The notes under the pieces were generated by a model. That model was not told where the DNA came from. It ran no database searches and was given only the letters and a program-made list of their open reading frames with translations. From Salvelinus alpinus (Eukaryota > Chordata > Actinopteri > Salmoniformes > Salmonidae), in assembly GCF_045679555.1 (NCBI RefSeq), contig NC_092094.1, positions 32,978,655 to 33,042,654 on the forward strand: DNA of 64,000 bases, given 5' to 3'. The position numbers and the translations under genes were made by a program. Shown one piece after another: positions 54,001-64,000 of this stretch. Numbering within the stretch: position 1 is the stretch's first letter; the number at the start of each line of letters is the position of its first letter.

Positions 54001-57000
54001 CAATGAAAAGAAGTTTATATAAAATAATTGCCGCCACAGATAGGGTCTGATTTAGGCTAGGCTACTGGACAATGAAAAGAAGTTTATATAAAATAATTGC
54101 CGCCACAGATAGGGTCTGATTTAGGCTAGGCTACTGGACAATGAAAAGAAGTTTATATAAAATAATTGCCGCCACAGATAGGGTCTGATTTAGGCTAGGC
54201 TACTGGACAATGAAAAGAAGTTTATATAAAATAATTGCCGCCACAGATAGGGTCTGATTTAGGCTAGGCTACTGGACAATGAAAAGAAGTTTATATAAAA
54301 TAATTGCCGCCACAGATAGGGTCTGATTTAGGCTAGGCTACTGGACAATGAAAAGAAGTTTATATAAAATAATTGCCGCCACAGATAGGGTCTGATTTAG
54401 GCTAGGCTACTGGACAATGAAAAGAAGTTTATATAAAATAATTGCCGCCACAGATAGGGTCTGATTTTGGCTAGGCTACTGGACAATGAAAAGAAGTTTA
54501 TATAAAATAATTGCCGCCACAGATAGGGTCTGATTTTGGCTAGGCTACTTTGAAGCAAGGTAGGACATCCCTCATAATATGTTTTAAAATGTTCAGGTTT
54601 CAAACAATTAAGTATGTTTTCAAAATGCATACTGCCTCCAGCTCATTGCAAGATGGTTTGTTGTTTGATATGCTGTACGTGTGTGATGAATAAGATACAT
54701 AACAAATATACTGTACACAAGTGCCAATTTAATTCCCCTAAATTATGCAAATGTACCTATAGACCGATAAGCATGACCAGTTAAATGTATTTACATTGAC
54801 TGGTATTTCCATCAATGAATAGGATAAAAAGCATTATTTCGCACTAGGATTTTTTCTTCACCCGGACAATTGACCGGCGGCAATTTTATTTATTGGCTTT
54901 TAAAAAGAAATGATCAGCTACTACCGGCTATCGGAAACTCTGCTGTAAATATACCCTTGGATATGATTACCGTATCATTATCAACATGTTTGTTTCTGCT
55001 ATCATTCTAGTCAACAAGGACTCAAAATTATATGATTTAGTTGAAAGTTACATTTGGAATGAGAGGGAGCTTTTCTTACCATTGAAATGTTCCTGGTTCT
55101 GCTTCAGGTCGGGACTGTTCTCTATCCAGTCTTGTTTTAAGTGCTCCCGTTCCTTGTCTTTGTGCTTCTTGGACTTCTTCTTTTTGTGCTGGCCGTTGGC
55201 TAGCTGCTGGTCAGTGCAGATGGAGGGCTCAGTTTGTGGGGCCTTGGGGCTTGGTACTGCTGGGACCGGCTCTGTCCTCTCCAGCTTGGGAATACTGGAG
55301 GAACCATCCAGTTTGTGCCGTGTGTAGAGACCATTAGGGCTTCCCTGGATGTGATTGTTGCTTCTCTCAAACTCTGTTTTGGTCTGTACACTGGTGTTGC
55401 CTGGACCAGATGAGCTACGGGCTCCAATGGGACCAAGGTGTCCATTGGAAAGGGACTGCAGGGGTAAACTGTGGTCTAATAGTCTTTGCTTCTTGGGGGT
55501 CTGACAATCAGATAGCTCAGAGGGAAATGGGCGTTTCTATGTGAAGGGGTAGAGAAGAGGTTTTACCTGTAAGACTTTTTGGCGAAGACTAACCATTAAA
55601 ACATCCTAACTGGCTCCTGAAAACGGCAGTGACTGAACTGCCTCCAGCACTCCCATAAATAAAAAGCAGATGCTGCCACACCAAGAAACGTTCCTCTCAT
55701 TTCTTCTGTACTCAATCTTATTCTGCAGTAGGCCCATGTCTTGTCAAAAGGCATAACAGTGATCCACTAATCAAACAGAAATAATTTAAGCCTTGAAATT
55801 AATCTCTGCATTCTCTTTCATTTCTAATGAATCTCAAGAAAATAAACAGTGAGGAAGGGCAGGATGTAGAAATTATTTTAGAGTTAGGAAGGTGGGTATT
55901 TACCACAGAGGGAGTTTTGACCGGGCTGAGTTGTGACGGAGAATCCCCAGGGGTTTTGTGGAATGAATGGTTTGACTGGAAACTCTTCAACTGGCTACTG
56001 CTGCTCAGTGGCTGCAGTTTCCTGCAACATTAGAAGGGGAAGACATTTTTACTTTGCTATTCCGTTTATATTAGGGAAGATAATTGAAGCTTTAAACTTG
56101 ACTTTGGACAGACGTATTAGTTTGTAAATAATGCTTCAAACTCCAACTGCAATTGTATGTCTCCAGTGAAGTGAAAGAGGTGGGGCCATGTTCACAGATG
56201 AAAACATAACACAACTAAACAGAAAGAACCATTTGGTTACTGTAACTTCAGGATCAAGATACATAAATTACAAGCAAAGTATGCCTTAGATGTGGCTGTT
56301 TATATTAATATTTGCAAAAGAACAAATATAACCATGCTGTCAGACAGACATTACACTCCAAAATATTTTACAACACACCAGTTTTCTACACTTGACCTCA
56401 GAGTGAAACTGACAAGTTTGTCAGCATGTTTCAAAGTGTTAGGCTATCTGTAGATTACATCTGTAACAGACAGGCACTAAGGCGGAGCAGTGTCCAGTCA
56501 TCTCAGTGAGGAGAACAATGGTGCCAGATGCAGGCTATGTTAGGCTAAACACTCCTCTCTCCACTGGCAATCTGCTTCCTCCAGCTCCTTCCTCACAGAA
56601 ATCTCACTGGAATCAGAATTCCATCATACCTCCCACAGCAGCCACATTACCTTTTTAACTAGATGATCAATGGAATCTGCTGGAAGCACCACTGGCTTTC
56701 AGGACATTCCAGACATGAGATCCTCTGACAGACTAGGCTACCAGCCTGGTTGGATTCTGATACTAATCACATCCAAATGAAGTTTCTCTCTGAGATAAAC
56801 TATAGGAAAAGGCTCTTCATTATGATTCAAGAACGGTCATATAGTTGTGAGGCAAGTCAACAGCACCCGTATCCTGTACATTCAAAACGCTCTTTCTAAC
56901 ATCTGAGTCAGTATTGTAAACAGAAGGGCAACAGTTGCACAATAAGCAGGCAGGACGTGGACATCCATCCAAAATGATGTCCACTCTCTCATTCTGAAAA

Positions 57001-58328
57001 GCTCAGCCAGGCTGCTGTCCTCTACATTAATGCTATTTGGCAACACCATGCAGAGAATTTTTCTCCCCCCCATTAAGACATTTATCTGTGCAGAGAAATA
57101 GTCATTCAGAGTCTCTCCTTTCAACATGATCACAGCAGCCTGCCACAGTAATCCAGTGGGCCTGCAGTCTTAGTGCCAGCACGTTGTCAAAAAGCATCAG
57201 AGCCCCCCCGCTACTGAGGAGAGGTAATCATCCAAGTACTGAAGCTTACAATGTTACATTAAAATAAACTACAGACAAGGTGGGCTCTCCACCACGACCC
57301 CAACATCATGTTGATATAGAGGGAAATATTTAAATATTCACTGGTGAGAATGAGAAGGAGAGTGTGATGGTAGAGAAGATGGGTGAGTAGAAGTACAAGC
57401 CACACCCACCTAGCCAGGAGCCTATGGATGAGCTGCTTCTCTTCCTCTAGGTAACCGGGCCAATCCTTCTGGACATGACTGTAGAACTCATCCTTCAGAG
57501 TAAAGCTGTGGTCTTTGGGATTCAGTTTAGCAACCTGCAAATCAATGACAAACACATTTTAACCGTCTGTCTCTAAAGCACTGGTTGCAGTTTTGACCCT
57601 GGTTAAAAAAAAGGATCAACTGGCAGGCTGTCAAAGTTCAATAATACATTGTTCACTATTAACAAGTAATTCATAGTAAACACAGCACTTACACCAGCAC
57701 TGTGTCCAGTTAGAGCCACAAATAGAATGGCTCTGTGACAAAGAGAGCGAGAAAGTGAGAGAGAGAGCAAGAAAGCGCGCGAGAGAGAGCGAGGCTACTT
57801 TGCAGTGTCTACATTTGGAACCCCTAGAGGGGTTTAGAATGGCTTATAAATGCACCTGAATCCCAGGGGCACTTTTAAAGTTGATGTGATGTTTTACATG
57901 TGTTTCATTTACCTAAATAGATTAGGTTTATTAATTTCAAATGTATGACAATTGGACTACAATATGCAAAAGTTGTGTGTTATTGAGTTTGATCGCCACT
58001 CAGTGAAACCAGCGCCTACCATGCACCTGCAGCCTAGTGCCACAGTACAGTTTTAGTGTCGTGTCGTGTTTTAGAGGTCTCACATCGTCCAGTACTGCTC
58101 CCAGGTCAGCCTTGTCCTTAGGACTGGCCCTCTCCCTCTCCAGCCACAGCAGCAGCTCAGGCTTCCTGTAGAACTTCAAGGCCAAGACGTGGATGATACG
58201 GTCTCTTAGGGGCCTGAGGGCCACTGGGCTGGGGGCCCCGCTCTTCTTGTTGCTGGGGGAGTGCTTGTTGCTGCTGCTGTCCATGCTTGAGGACAGGCCC
58301 TGCTTCCTCTGGATCTTCACACATTTAC
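48075..58328 (-). CDS. ell3: ELL-family RNA polymerase II elongation factor, last 8 coding exons
   Basis: Minus exons 58328-58084, 57534-57410, 56021-55904, 55536-55080, 51978-51915, 49365-49194, 49064-49020 and 48185-48075 join in frame to at least 444 residues. ELL proteins speed RNA polymerase II elongation in super/little elongation complexes in the nucleus. In order: ELL domain (RPLRDRIIHVLALKFYRKPE, KDWPGYLEEEKQLIHRLLAR), a Ser/Pro-rich middle, a lysine-rich tract (KKKKSKKHKDKERE), then the C-terminal occludin-homology domain (ASEQRQQYKEDFCAEYDEYR through REEKKRCEYLHQKLSHIKG) and stop. The ending LHQKLSHIKGLIL fits ELL3 better than ELL/ELL2, whose version reads LAHIKRLI; ell or ell2 remain possible. 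All junction phases agree and no stop intervenes. N-terminal exons lie beyond the window. Introns hold a hAT MITE, a LINE with nested SINE, a SINE fragment and a 69-base minisatellite. Confidence 0.88.
48280..48891. mobile_element. hAT-type (Tol2-like ends) foldback element in ell3 last intron
   Basis: The left end CAGAGGTGTAAGGAATTAAG and right end GTACTTTTTCCTACACTG form inverted repeats. The interior resembles the element at 36505-37356 (TAAAGTACTAC, CACCCAAAAGTACTC) without the nested LTR. Non-coding. It starts about 95 bases from the final ell3 exon. Confidence 0.7.
49785..51098 (-). mobile_element. L2/CR1-type LINE 3' fragment with nested SINE
   Basis: Reverse copy of the 3' portion of the LINE at 37729-39900. 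The tail begins TTTATTTAACCAGGTAGGCC, and the C-terminal RT-associated frame 50779-50219 reads LPILDFGDVIYKIASN. A SINE interrupts it at 50690-50845. 5'-truncated near 51098. In an intron of ell3. Confidence 0.85.
50690..50845 (+). mobile_element. tRNA-derived SINE nested in the LINE fragment
   Basis: GGTAGAGCATGGCGCTTGCA and GGTTGTGGGTTCATTCCCCA are tRNA-like A and B boxes, followed by AAGTCGCTCTGGATAAGAGC and TCTGCTAAATGACTTAAATG, then a TAAATG tail. LINE sequence continues on both sides (compare 38625-38650), so the SINE is younger than the LINE. Orientation opposite to the LINE. Confidence 0.85.
52250..52385 (-). mobile_element. SINE 3' fragment in ell3 intron
   Basis: GATACCTAGTCAGTTGTACA, AACCCAACCCCTCTGAATCA and GCTGCCTTAATCGACATCCA are the reverse complement of the 3' half of the SINE at 14159-14425. 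The head is missing. Confidence 0.78.
53431..53600 (-). mobile_element. Short LINE 3' tail fragment in ell3 intron
   Basis: CAAATCAAATGAACCAGC and GGCTATATACAGGGGGTACC resemble the reversed tails of LINEs at 12790 and 18133. Low identity; borders approximate. Confidence 0.5.
53643..54549. repeat. 69-base minisatellite, 13 copies plus a partial
   Basis: Units begin CTAGGCTACTGGACAATGAA at 53643 and every 69 bases up to 54471, with a partial unit at 54540. By eye they are almost identical; the last two differ by TTTTGG instead of TTTAGG at the unit end. Located in the ell3 intron between the Lys-rich exon and the occludin-domain exons. Confidence 0.95.
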
Positions 58329-59541
58329 CTGACAGAGAAAAGTAGATACACAGAGAGGTGCCATTTGATGAGAACAATGTTAGTGACATACAAACAATAT
58401 TATAGACATAAAAGCTACCTTCTTACACATCTAAGCTACTGTTACCAAGTAAAGAGTAGTGGTTTAGTGCTCTTGTCAGTCAGTGAAAGTTTCAGCAATT
58501 ACCACAATTATCACTTGGATGATCTAAAGCGCTCATAGAAAGCCAAGCAGTACACTGGAAATGTGACAAGCGGGATGGGAGGATTATGCTTGTTCTAACT
58601 GCCTCTGAACAGGATTCAAAATAGACGGACACTTCTCTGAGCCCAGCAACTCAACATCAGGCCAATCCTCAGGCCAGTTATGCAAAAAAGGCCTGGTATA
58701 ATGTGTGAGACAAGGGCCAGAAGCAAAACCTGATGTGCTTTGTCTTGACAGATGTCTGTCATAAATACAGTATGCAAACACTGCACACAGGAATAGCACC
58801 TTGCATCCCTAGCAGGAAATAGCGTCTGAACAAACATGTTTAGCCAGAACTCAAACTGCCTCATGTACACATACAAACTTAAGTGTTGGTGCGCAGCTCC
58901 AGGCTTGGAGTTCAGTGAAAGAGTTGCCAGTGAAGTTAACCGGCTCCTGTGCAAGCAGAGGAGCATGGAAACTTAAGCACCTCACTGCTCACTCATACAC
59001 AAAGGCCTTTTCTTCCTGTTGCAGCACTAATTCTCCTGGCTCCAAGCCAGCAGGACGTGGCGGTGCTTATAGATATATCTCCCAACCCTGATCTCATTAA
59101 AAAAGTTGAAGCTCTGCTTTGAAGGTTGCTATAGGACGAAAAGCACAGCCTCTTCATGGAAGCAGAGTGGTTCTGGTATAACTGGTATCTACTATATTAA
59201 GTAAAGCTGGAACCCAGCTGCACTGTACACTACGTGAACGAGTTGATTCACTCTATGACACATGGACCTAGATGATTTACATACTCTGTAAAATAATGTC
59301 TGGCTCCATGCACTCCATTTGACCTAAATGTCTACAGTTGTTGCACAAATGGAATGTAATCATGTTAAAGCTAGAATCTGCAGTTGCTACATCCATTTTT
59401 GGACTTCTAAATTAATAATATGTACCCATTGATTCTTGAAGAATATAACTTATAAATGACTTATGAGCTTAGTTGAACTGTTTTACCCCATCAGAACTCA
59501 AAATAAAAACTTGTTTCACTCCAATGTTTGGAAACAATGTA
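58329..59541. other. ell3 intron sequence, no further exon recognised
   Basis: No ELL-family N-terminal exon was recognised on the minus strand. Unique, non-coding in appearance. Confidence 0.45.
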
Positions 59542-61178
59542 CAGCTGAAGTCAGAAGTTTACATACACTTAGATTGGAGTCATTAAAACTCGTTTATCAA
59601 CCACTCCACAAATTTCTTGTTTACAAACTATAGTTTTGGCAGGTCGGTTAGGACATCTACTTTGTGCATGACACAAGTCATTTTTCCAACAATTGTTTAC
59701 AGACAGATTACTTCACTTACAATTCACTGTATCACAATTCCAGTGGGTCAGAAGTTTACATACACTAAGTTGACTGTTCCTTTAAACAGCTTGGAAAATT
59801 CCAGAAAATCATGTCATGGTTTTAGAAGCTTCTGATAGGCTAATTGACATAATTTGAGTCAATTGGAGGTGTACCTGTGGATGTATTTCAAGGCCTACCT
59901 TCAAACTCAGTGCCTCTTTGCTTGACATCATGGGACAATCAAAAGAAATCAGCCAAGACCTCAGAAAAAAAATTGTAGACCTCCACAAGTCTGCTTCATC
60001 CTTGGGAGCAATTTCAAAATGCCTGAAGGTACCACGCTCATCTGTACAAACAATAGTACGCAAGTATAAACACCATGGGACCACGCAGCCATCATACCGC
60101 TCAGGAAGGAGACGCGTTCTGTCTCCTAGAGATGATCGTACCTTGGTGCGAAAAGTGCAAATCAATCTCAGAACAACAGCAAAGGACCTTGTGAAGATGC
60201 TGGAGGAAACAGGTACAAAAGTATCTATAGCCACAGTAAAACGAGTCCTATATCGACAATACCTGAAAGGCCGCTCAGTAAGGAAGAAGCCACTGCTCCA
60301 AAACCGCCATAAAAGCCACACTACGGTTTGCAACTGCACATGGGGACAAAGATTGTACTTTTTGGAGAAATGTCCTCTGGTCTGATGAAACAAAAATAGA
60401 ACTGTTTGGCCATAATGACCATCATTATGTTTGGAGGAATAAGGGGGAGGCTTGCCAGCTGAAGAACACCATCCCAACCGTGAAGCACGGGGGTGTCAGC
60501 ATCATGTTGTGGGGGTGCTTTGCTGCAAGAGGGCCTGGTGCACTTCACAAACTAGATGGCACCATGAGGGAGGAAAATTATGTGGATATATTGAAGCAAC
60601 ATCTCAAGACATCAGTCAGGAAGTTAAAGCTTGGTCGCAAATGGGTCTTCCAAATGGACAATGACCCCAAGCATACTTCCAAAGTTGTGGCAAAATGGCT
60701 TAAGGACAACAAAGTCAAGGTATTGCAGTGGCCATCACAAAGCCCTGACCTCAATCCTGTAGAAAATTTGTGGGCAGAACTGAAAAAGCATGTGCGAGCA
60801 AGGAGGCTTACAAACCTGACTCCGTTACACCAGCTCTGTCATGAGGAATGGGACAAAATTCACCCAACTTATTGTGTGAAGCTTGTGGAAGGCTACCCGA
60901 AACGTTTGACCCAAGTTAAACAATTTAAAGGCAATGATACCAAATACTAATTGAGTGTATGTAAACTTCTGACCCACTGGGTATGTGATGAAAGAAATAA
61001 AAGCTGAAATAAATCATTCTCTCTACTATAATTCTGACATTTCACATTCTTAAAATAAAGTGGTGATCCTAACTGACCTAAGACAGGGAATTTTTACTAG
61101 GATTAAATGTCAGGAATTGTGAAAAACTGAGTTTAAATGTACTTGGCTAAGGTGTATGTAAACTTACCACTTCAACTG
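59542..61178 (+). mobile_element. Sleeping Beauty-type Tc1 transposon, IR/DR ends, one frameshift seen
   Basis: 1637 bases between TA dinucleotides (59540-59541, 61179-61180). The outer repeats CAGCTGAAGTCAGAAGTTTA and the inverse are accompanied by inner direct repeats (GTCAGAAGTTTACATACACT near 59747; inverse near 60958), the IR/DR arrangement. Transposase starts at ATG 59930 ([20 protein letters not shown]) with a paired-type DNA-binding domain and [12 protein letters not shown]. One missing A near 60313 shifts frame; downstream the frame is open to 60950 with [21 protein letters not shown] and LNPVENLW (DDE residues) and ends KGNDTKY. Very like the salmonid elements from which Sleeping Beauty was derived. 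It lies in, or 5' of, ell3. Confidence 0.93.
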
Positions 61179-62519
61179 TAAATGTAAACACACTGTATAG
61201 CCTCAAAGCATGGTTAAAATGATAATTTTGACATCATAGATGGTCAGTCCTTGCATCCATAGCTGTCTGAGAGTGGTTTCATTTCTCAAGGCCAATCACT
61301 CAGTATTTTACCAAAACAGAGGTGGGGGAAATGCTTTGTTATTGTTTCAGCTAAGGATTCTAGCTTTAAAACCATATTGGTTAATTAATAAGTCTTCAAA
61401 ATGTCTATTCTTCAAGGCGCCTATATGACAGTTACATAAAACTTCCTGACATTTTCATAATGTGAGGAATGAGGATATCATCAACATATACTATGCACCC
61501 CAGTAAGATTAAAGGGTATAATTTTAATCAACTCTGGGCCTGAGGGTAAATCTCTGCTTTAGCCAAATACAATGCAGTTTCCAGAGCTTGTCGTAACAGC
61601 TACTGTGGTTCAAGACACATACAATTCACAGTCCAATATCTTCCTGTAGTGTAGTGAAATAGCCTGTGTTGCCACATTTTAAACATGCAGCGACTAGACG
61701 CGAACAACAATAAATTCAATATGCTTGTCATGTAGTTGGTTATGGGAAGGTTTGCAAAGCGCCAGTCTGTCTACTGTGTAGCTTTTACACGAAACCAGCA
61801 GAACACTGAACATGCTTGACTAAAACATACTTAACTTATTAGAAATATGATAAGGGTTGGTTCCTTTGTTGCTGAAAAATATTTGTGAAAAATGCTCAAT
61901 TTTTTTTTAAAGCAGTAACTAGATACAGTAGTTGTAAGGTTCTGTATATATTTTCTTAGTCAACCTTGCCCTGTCTTTCATTTTGTTCATTGATTTCACC
62001 TGTGTTAGTTACTCACCTGGTCTCATCAGCTCCTTATTTAGTTCAGTTCATTCTGTTTGTGCCTTTGTGAGGTATTGTTCGTTTTGACTCGACAAAGCCT
62101 TTTCCTAGCTCGTTTGTGAGAACCAGTTATAGCCATCAGTCTTAGTTTTGATTCACCTGCCTGTTTGCCTACCTGTGTATGACCATTGCCTGCCTGTGAC
62201 CACGATTCCTGCCTTCTGCGAAGGTGCAATTAACACCTGCCGTGCTCTGCGTGTGAATCTACACCTTTTTCTCCCTGAGTATTCATTAGAGTAGTCGCAT
62301 GTTTGGACACAACCATGTTGATAATATTGAAACCAAAACAGTAGCATTCACCCAAAATGTACGGTCACACCAAAGACTATACAATGGCTCAGCTTGATAT
62401 TGTATGGGTGTTCCTCATCCCATCTGTCACCAATGTGTAGTGTATCACGACCATGAGTAATGTACGTCAGACTGGCACCATACCCAGCAGAGAAGTGATG
62501 ATGATTGAGTGAGCCTGGA
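61179..62519. other. Non-coding interval before the minisatellite
   Basis: No exon recognised. The stretch 61940-62340 resembles salmonid LTR sequence in style (CACCTGGTCTCATCAGCTCC, TTTGTGAGGTATTGTTCG), but without visible LTR ends or a target duplication; if so, it is a worn LTR fossil. Confidence 0.35.
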
Positions 62520-64000
62520 ACCAGACCCAACACTACCTGGACTAACCAGACCCAACACTAACTGGACTAACCAGACCCAACACTACCTGGACTAACCAGA
62601 CCCAACACTACCTGGACTAACCAGAACCAACACTAACTGGACTAACCAGACCCAACACTAACTGGACCCAACACTACCTGGACTAACCGGACCCAACACT
62701 AACTGGACTAACCAGACCCAACACTACCTGGACTAACCAGACCCAACACTACCTGGACTAACCAGAACCAACACTAACTGGACTAACCAGACCCAACACT
62801 AACTGGACTAACCAGACCCAACACTAACTGGACCCAACACTACCTGGACTAACCGGACCCAACACAAACTGGACTAACCAGACCCAACACTAACTGGACC
62901 CAACACTACCTGGACTAACCGGACCCAACACAAACTGGACTAACCAGACCCAACACTAACTGGACTAACCAGACCCAACACTACCTGGACTAACCAGACC
63001 CAACACTAACTGGACTAACCAGACCCAACACTACCTGGACTAACCAGACCCAACACTACCTGGACTAACCAGACCCAACACTAACTGGACTAACCAGACC
63101 CAACACTAACTGGACTAACCAGACCCAACACTAACTGGACCCAACACTACCTGTACTAACCGGACACAACACAAACTGGACTAACCAGACCCAACACTAA
63201 CTGGACTAACCAGACCCAACACTAACTGGACTAACCAGACCCAACACTAACTGGACTAACCAGACCCAACACTACCTGGACTAACCAGACCCAACACTAC
63301 CTGGACTAACCAGACCCAACACTACCTGGACTAACCAGACCCAACACTACCTGGACTAACCAGACCCAACACTACCTGGACTAACCAGACCCAACACTAC
63401 CTGGACTAACCAGATCCAACACTACCTGGACTAACCAGACCCAACACTAACTGAACTAACCAGACCCAACACTAACTGGACTAACCAGACCCAACACTAC
63501 CTGGACTAACCAGACCCAACACTACCTGGACTAACCAGACCCAACACTACCTGGACTAACCAGACCCAACATTACCTGGACTAACCAGACCCAACACTAC
63601 CTGAACTAACCAGACCCAACACTACCTGAACTAACCAGACCCAACACTACCTGGACTAACCAGACCCAACACTACCTGGACTAACCAGACCCAACACTAC
63701 CTGAACTAACCAGACCCAATACTACCTGGACTAACCAGACCCAATACTACCTGGACTAACCAGACCCAACACTACCTGGACTAACCAGACCCAACACTAC
63801 CTGGACTAACCAGACCCAACACTACCTGGACTAACCAAACCCAACACTAACTGGACTAACCAGACCCAACACTACCTGGACTAACCAGATCCAACACTAC
63901 CTGGACTAACCAGATCCAACACTAACTGGACTAACCAGACCCAACACTACCTGGACTAACCAGACCCAACACTACCTGGACTAACCAGACCCAACACTAA
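62520..64000. repeat. 25-base minisatellite, continues past the window end
   Basis: About 58 copies of a unit CCAGACCCAACACTACCTGG ACTAA. Two main variants differ at one base (CACTAACTGG or CACTACCTGG). Near 62655, 62830, 62895 and 63135 a shorter form CTGGACCCAACACTACC lacks the ACTAACCAGA part. The array reaches the last base, so its full length is unknown. Confidence 0.95.

Noticed and set aside
53643-54549. CRISPR-like array
   Set aside because: There are no unique spacers; whole units are identical in tandem in a vertebrate intron.
54397-54630. Repeat-protein frame on the minus strand over the 69-base array
   Set aside because: Open only across the last two variant units; the other units contain a TAA in the same frame.
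58616-58966. 116-codon minus-strand frame upstream of the first visible ell3 exon
   Set aside because: No ELL N-terminal similarity and no convincing splice borders; probably chance.
61940-62340. A second-type solo LTR
   Set aside because: Composition resembles salmonid LTRs, but no terminal TG...CA pair or target duplication was found, so it is only mentioned as possible.

Overview
The window reads as a salmonid fish chromosome (salmon, trout, charr or whitefish type). Evidence: intron-containing vertebrate genes with clean GT-AG splice sites, tRNA-derived SINEs of salmonid type, several Tc1/mariner families including one of Sleeping Beauty type, APE-type LINEs ending in the tails common in salmonids, hAT-type foldback elements, and very long CA, CT and minisatellite arrays. 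Nothing bacterial or viral is present apart from LTR fossils.

Layout of host genes: (1) 1120-15991, minus strand, a complete 12-exon gene for a 349-residue seven-transmembrane protein resembling TMEM116; exons 4-12 lie within 2.6 kb and intron 3 is swollen to 9.8 kb by mobile elements. (2) 17256-19576, plus strand, a complete 6-exon class II ARF GTPase, best fit arf5, head to head with gene 1. (3) 23.5-28.1 kb, a tandemly duplicated segment. Copy 1 has a TATA box and candidate exons but no clear protein; copy 2 has lost the TATA box and carries a 1.5-kb insertion. (4) 42.55-43.47 kb, plus strand, a broken intron-containing pex11a copy. (5) 48075-58328, minus strand, the last 8 coding exons of an ELL-family RNA polymerase II elongation factor, best fit ell3, with a candidate 4-kb 3' UTR; its first exons lie beyond the window.

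Mobile DNA fills most of the rest. Intron 3 of gene 1 holds a LINE fragment with a 2A-like translational-recoding motif (DVEVNPGP), and a second LINE broken by a CT microsatellite containing two almost identical 3' ends of another LINE that resembles the TC-repeat-targeting Tx1 group. The tail of that second LINE is split by a composite Tc1. Between 28.7 and 41.6 kb four more Tc1-like elements, two LINE pieces, a SINE, a hAT foldback element with a nested solo LTR, and remnants of a telomere-like minisatellite are packed together. A Sleeping Beauty-like copy with both direct repeats in each end lies at 59.5-61.2 kb. The window ends inside a 25-bp minisatellite more than 1.4 kb long.

The host genes act separately: membrane receptor-like protein, Golgi vesicle GTPase, peroxisome division (dead copy), transcription elongation. 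No operon-like or defence system is seen. The most unusual features are the 2A-bearing LINE, the microsatellite-nested LINE duplication, an 82-bp perfect palindrome just upstream of arf5 exon 2, the dead pex11a copy, and the decaying duplicate at 25-28 kb.
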